Below, piece after piece: positions 37,115 to 38,624 of a stretch of DNA of 38,624 bases. The notes under the pieces were generated by a model that did no database searches, was not told the DNA's origin, and worked only from the letters and a program-made list of their open reading frames with translations. The position numbers were made by a program, and so were the translations under genes. The DNA is from Sergeia podlipaevii (Eukaryota; Euglenozoa; Kinetoplastea; Trypanosomatida; Trypanosomatidae). Position 1 is the stretch's first letter. Every line of letters begins with the position of its first letter. The stretch lies in the NCBI GenBank assembly GCA_030849805.1, contig JASANZ010002042.1, forward strand, positions 1 through 38,624, in the 5' to 3' direction.

Positions 37115-37157
37115 CTTCAAAAAGGAGGATGATATATATAAAGAAAGAGAGAAGAAA
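37115..37157 (-). promoter_or_regulatory. Predicted spliced-leader acceptor of 451-residue hypothetical
   Basis: The sense-strand pyrimidine-rich tract over 37118-37154 (interrupted by a TA run) is followed immediately by AG at 37115-37116. The 5' UTR would be only about 21 bases, and this supports the ATG at 37093 as the true start. Confidence 0.6.
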
Positions 37158-38224
37158 CAATACAATACTACTTCTATTCTCCTATATCTACAACTTACTC
37201 CTCACCAGTTTTCCGTTGTTTCTCTGTCCTCACGCGAGTGATTTCCTTTCTTTTATTTCTCTCTTGGAATTGCTGCCCTCTGCTGTTGTCAATAATAAAA
37301 AAAACTTGAGATTTTGGAGGAAATTATACTCCTTTGTAACCCTTTGTCACTACTCAGCGTTCTCTTTTTTTGTGATTCTTTATTTTTCAAAATTGTATCC
37401 CGCCCGTTCAAAAAGTGGTCCTTCTCTTCTTTTTTTTGGAAAAGAAAAGTGAGGGAGACACGAAAGGGATTTTTCCTGTAAGTAGATAGCCAAACACTGT
37501 GCTTACGAAGGAGCTAATAAGATAAACAAGAGAAAAAGAAAACGGCAACTCACACTCGATTCACAGCAGGAAATGGAAGAGATTTAAATATATATATTAA
37601 TAGTAATGAGGCAGTGCTGGTTGATATTGTCAGCACAGTCCACCCGTCTTAAATGCAAAAATGTAAAACTTCGAGTGTGCCTTGATCAAAGTTTTTTTTC
37701 CTTTTGCGTGTGCGTTCCCGCAATATTAAATAGGGAGGAAAAGCAGCCTTTATGCGAAAAAAAAAAAAGAAAAGAAAGGCAACAATATCAACGTCAGTAA
37801 CTCTTTTTTAAGAGAAGAACCTGCGACTAGTGAAAGAAAAAAACTACCTCAGCAAAAGCAGAAAACTGAGAGAGAAACAATAATGAGACAATGATAAATA
37901 AATGTGTATGTAGCACACGTAACTACTTAAAATTGTCTCTAAGGAGCTAAAAATACAAGGATATATAAGTGTGTGTGTGTGCGTGCTCGCGCCTTGCGCT
38001 TTTACACAGCCTTGTCTGTCTACTTACTTATCTTCTATCCAGAAGATAAAACAAAACAAAAAAAAATTGCGCGTGTGTATGTTTATGTGTATGTGTATGT
38101 GAGTGACTGTCTACTGTAAATATATACAAATATCTCCTTTTTTCGCTATTCGTTTCTTCCCCTCTTAAAAAATTTATATAAATGCAGCGAGGAACTTATT
38201 GTTTACTCACTAAAACGTTATTTT

Positions 38225-38251
38225 TTTCTCTTTTGTAAAACAAAAGAGAAA
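38225..38251. other. Perfect 11-bp inverted repeat (hairpin)
   Basis: TTTCTCTTTTG and CAAAAGAGAAA are exact reverse complements around a five-base A-rich loop. It lies in intergenic sequence and would form a stem of A-U and G-C pairs in RNA from either strand. Confidence 0.75.
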
Positions 38252-38624
38252 TATGTAGTTGTTTGTGCGCTTGAACTAATGTTGCTGTAACTATTGAGAG
38301 ACTAGCCACACTCGCGTAGTCATACCACAAAAAAAAAAAAAAAAATGTGAGGAAAAAAAGAAAAGGAAAAGAGTGCATGTAAAAGAATAAAATGCTGATG
38401 AATCATTTACATCTTGCCATGACACACACACACACACAACTAATGCAGCGCTACTGCAAAAGCGAAAGTGATGGTACGCCTGGTGCCACACATAAAAAAA
38501 AAAAAAAGATGGTCCCATATTAAACCATCACTCCGTGTCTCAAAATAGCGTTGATAAAATACCATCGCATACCTTTATATAATAGAAAATTAAAAGCTTT
38601 TGTTTACTAGAAATGAAGCATAAA

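Larger units (their letters stand above)
37094..38624. other. Spacer upstream of the last gene
   Basis: 1.5 kb to the window edge, AT-rich, with A/T homopolymers, TG and CA runs near 37970-37985 and 38421-38437, and a perfect 11-bp inverted repeat at 38225-38251. Probably the 3' UTR and spacer of a gene beyond the window. No gene seen on either strand. Confidence 0.65.

Noticed and set aside
37094..37165. Extension of the 451-residue hypothetical to 37165
   Set aside because: Starts with TTG and would lie upstream of the predicted trans-splice acceptor at 37115.
1..38624. Mobile elements, CRISPR or prokaryotic operon signals
   Set aside because: No transposase, reverse transcriptase, regularly spaced repeats or Shine-Dalgarno-type organisation; features point to a eukaryotic polycistronic unit.

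Overview
The window looks like nuclear DNA of a trypanosomatid (Kinetoplastea). All eleven convincing genes lie on the minus strand. None needs an intron. They sit 0.5 to 2.5 kb apart, and the GC-rich coding blocks stand out sharply from AT- and microsatellite-rich spacers. Upstream of nearly every start codon, on the sense strand, there is a pyrimidine tract followed by an AG, as expected for spliced-leader trans-splicing. This fits the inside of one polycistronic transcription unit read from high to low coordinates. I see no strand-switch region, tRNA, rRNA, CRISPR array or transposon. The proteins are swollen by Ala/Ser/Gln/Gly/Pro low-complexity inserts. I could not fix the genus.

Layout in transcription order (high to low coordinate): a basic conserved-type hypothetical (35738-37093); a long 2.5 kb spacer containing an assembly scar; a kinesin-like protein whose motor motifs are eroded (31136-33253); a TPR protein with a Gln/Pro-rich tail (27018-29855); a low-complexity hypothetical (24402-26042); a very long NAD kinase whose C-terminal catalytic domain resembles the short alphaproteobacterial type and whose N-terminus has a possible presequence and a glutaredoxin-like segment without cysteines (20396-23464); the condensin kleisin CAP-H (16381-19491); a small Cys-cluster hypothetical (14438-15262); a PHBH-fold flavin-monooxygenase-like protein with an altered second FAD motif (12130-13950); a SpoU/TrmH-type RNA 2'-O-methyltransferase (9632-11206); a multi-pass membrane protein ending in a U-box (6716-8677); and a giant leucine-rich-repeat protein with a possible F-box-like N-terminus (93-5522).

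The genes do not form a metabolic operon, which is normal for trypanosomatid gene arrays. Two ubiquitin-type proteins (U-box; LRR with possible F-box) are adjacent, and condensin and the kinesin-like protein both point to chromosome or cytoskeleton work, but proximity is not evidence of shared function here. The most interesting leads are the NAD kinase architecture, the kinesin pseudo-motor, the membrane U-box protein, a G-quadruplex motif in the NAD kinase 3' UTR, and two N-centred exact duplications that are probably assembly artefacts rather than biology.
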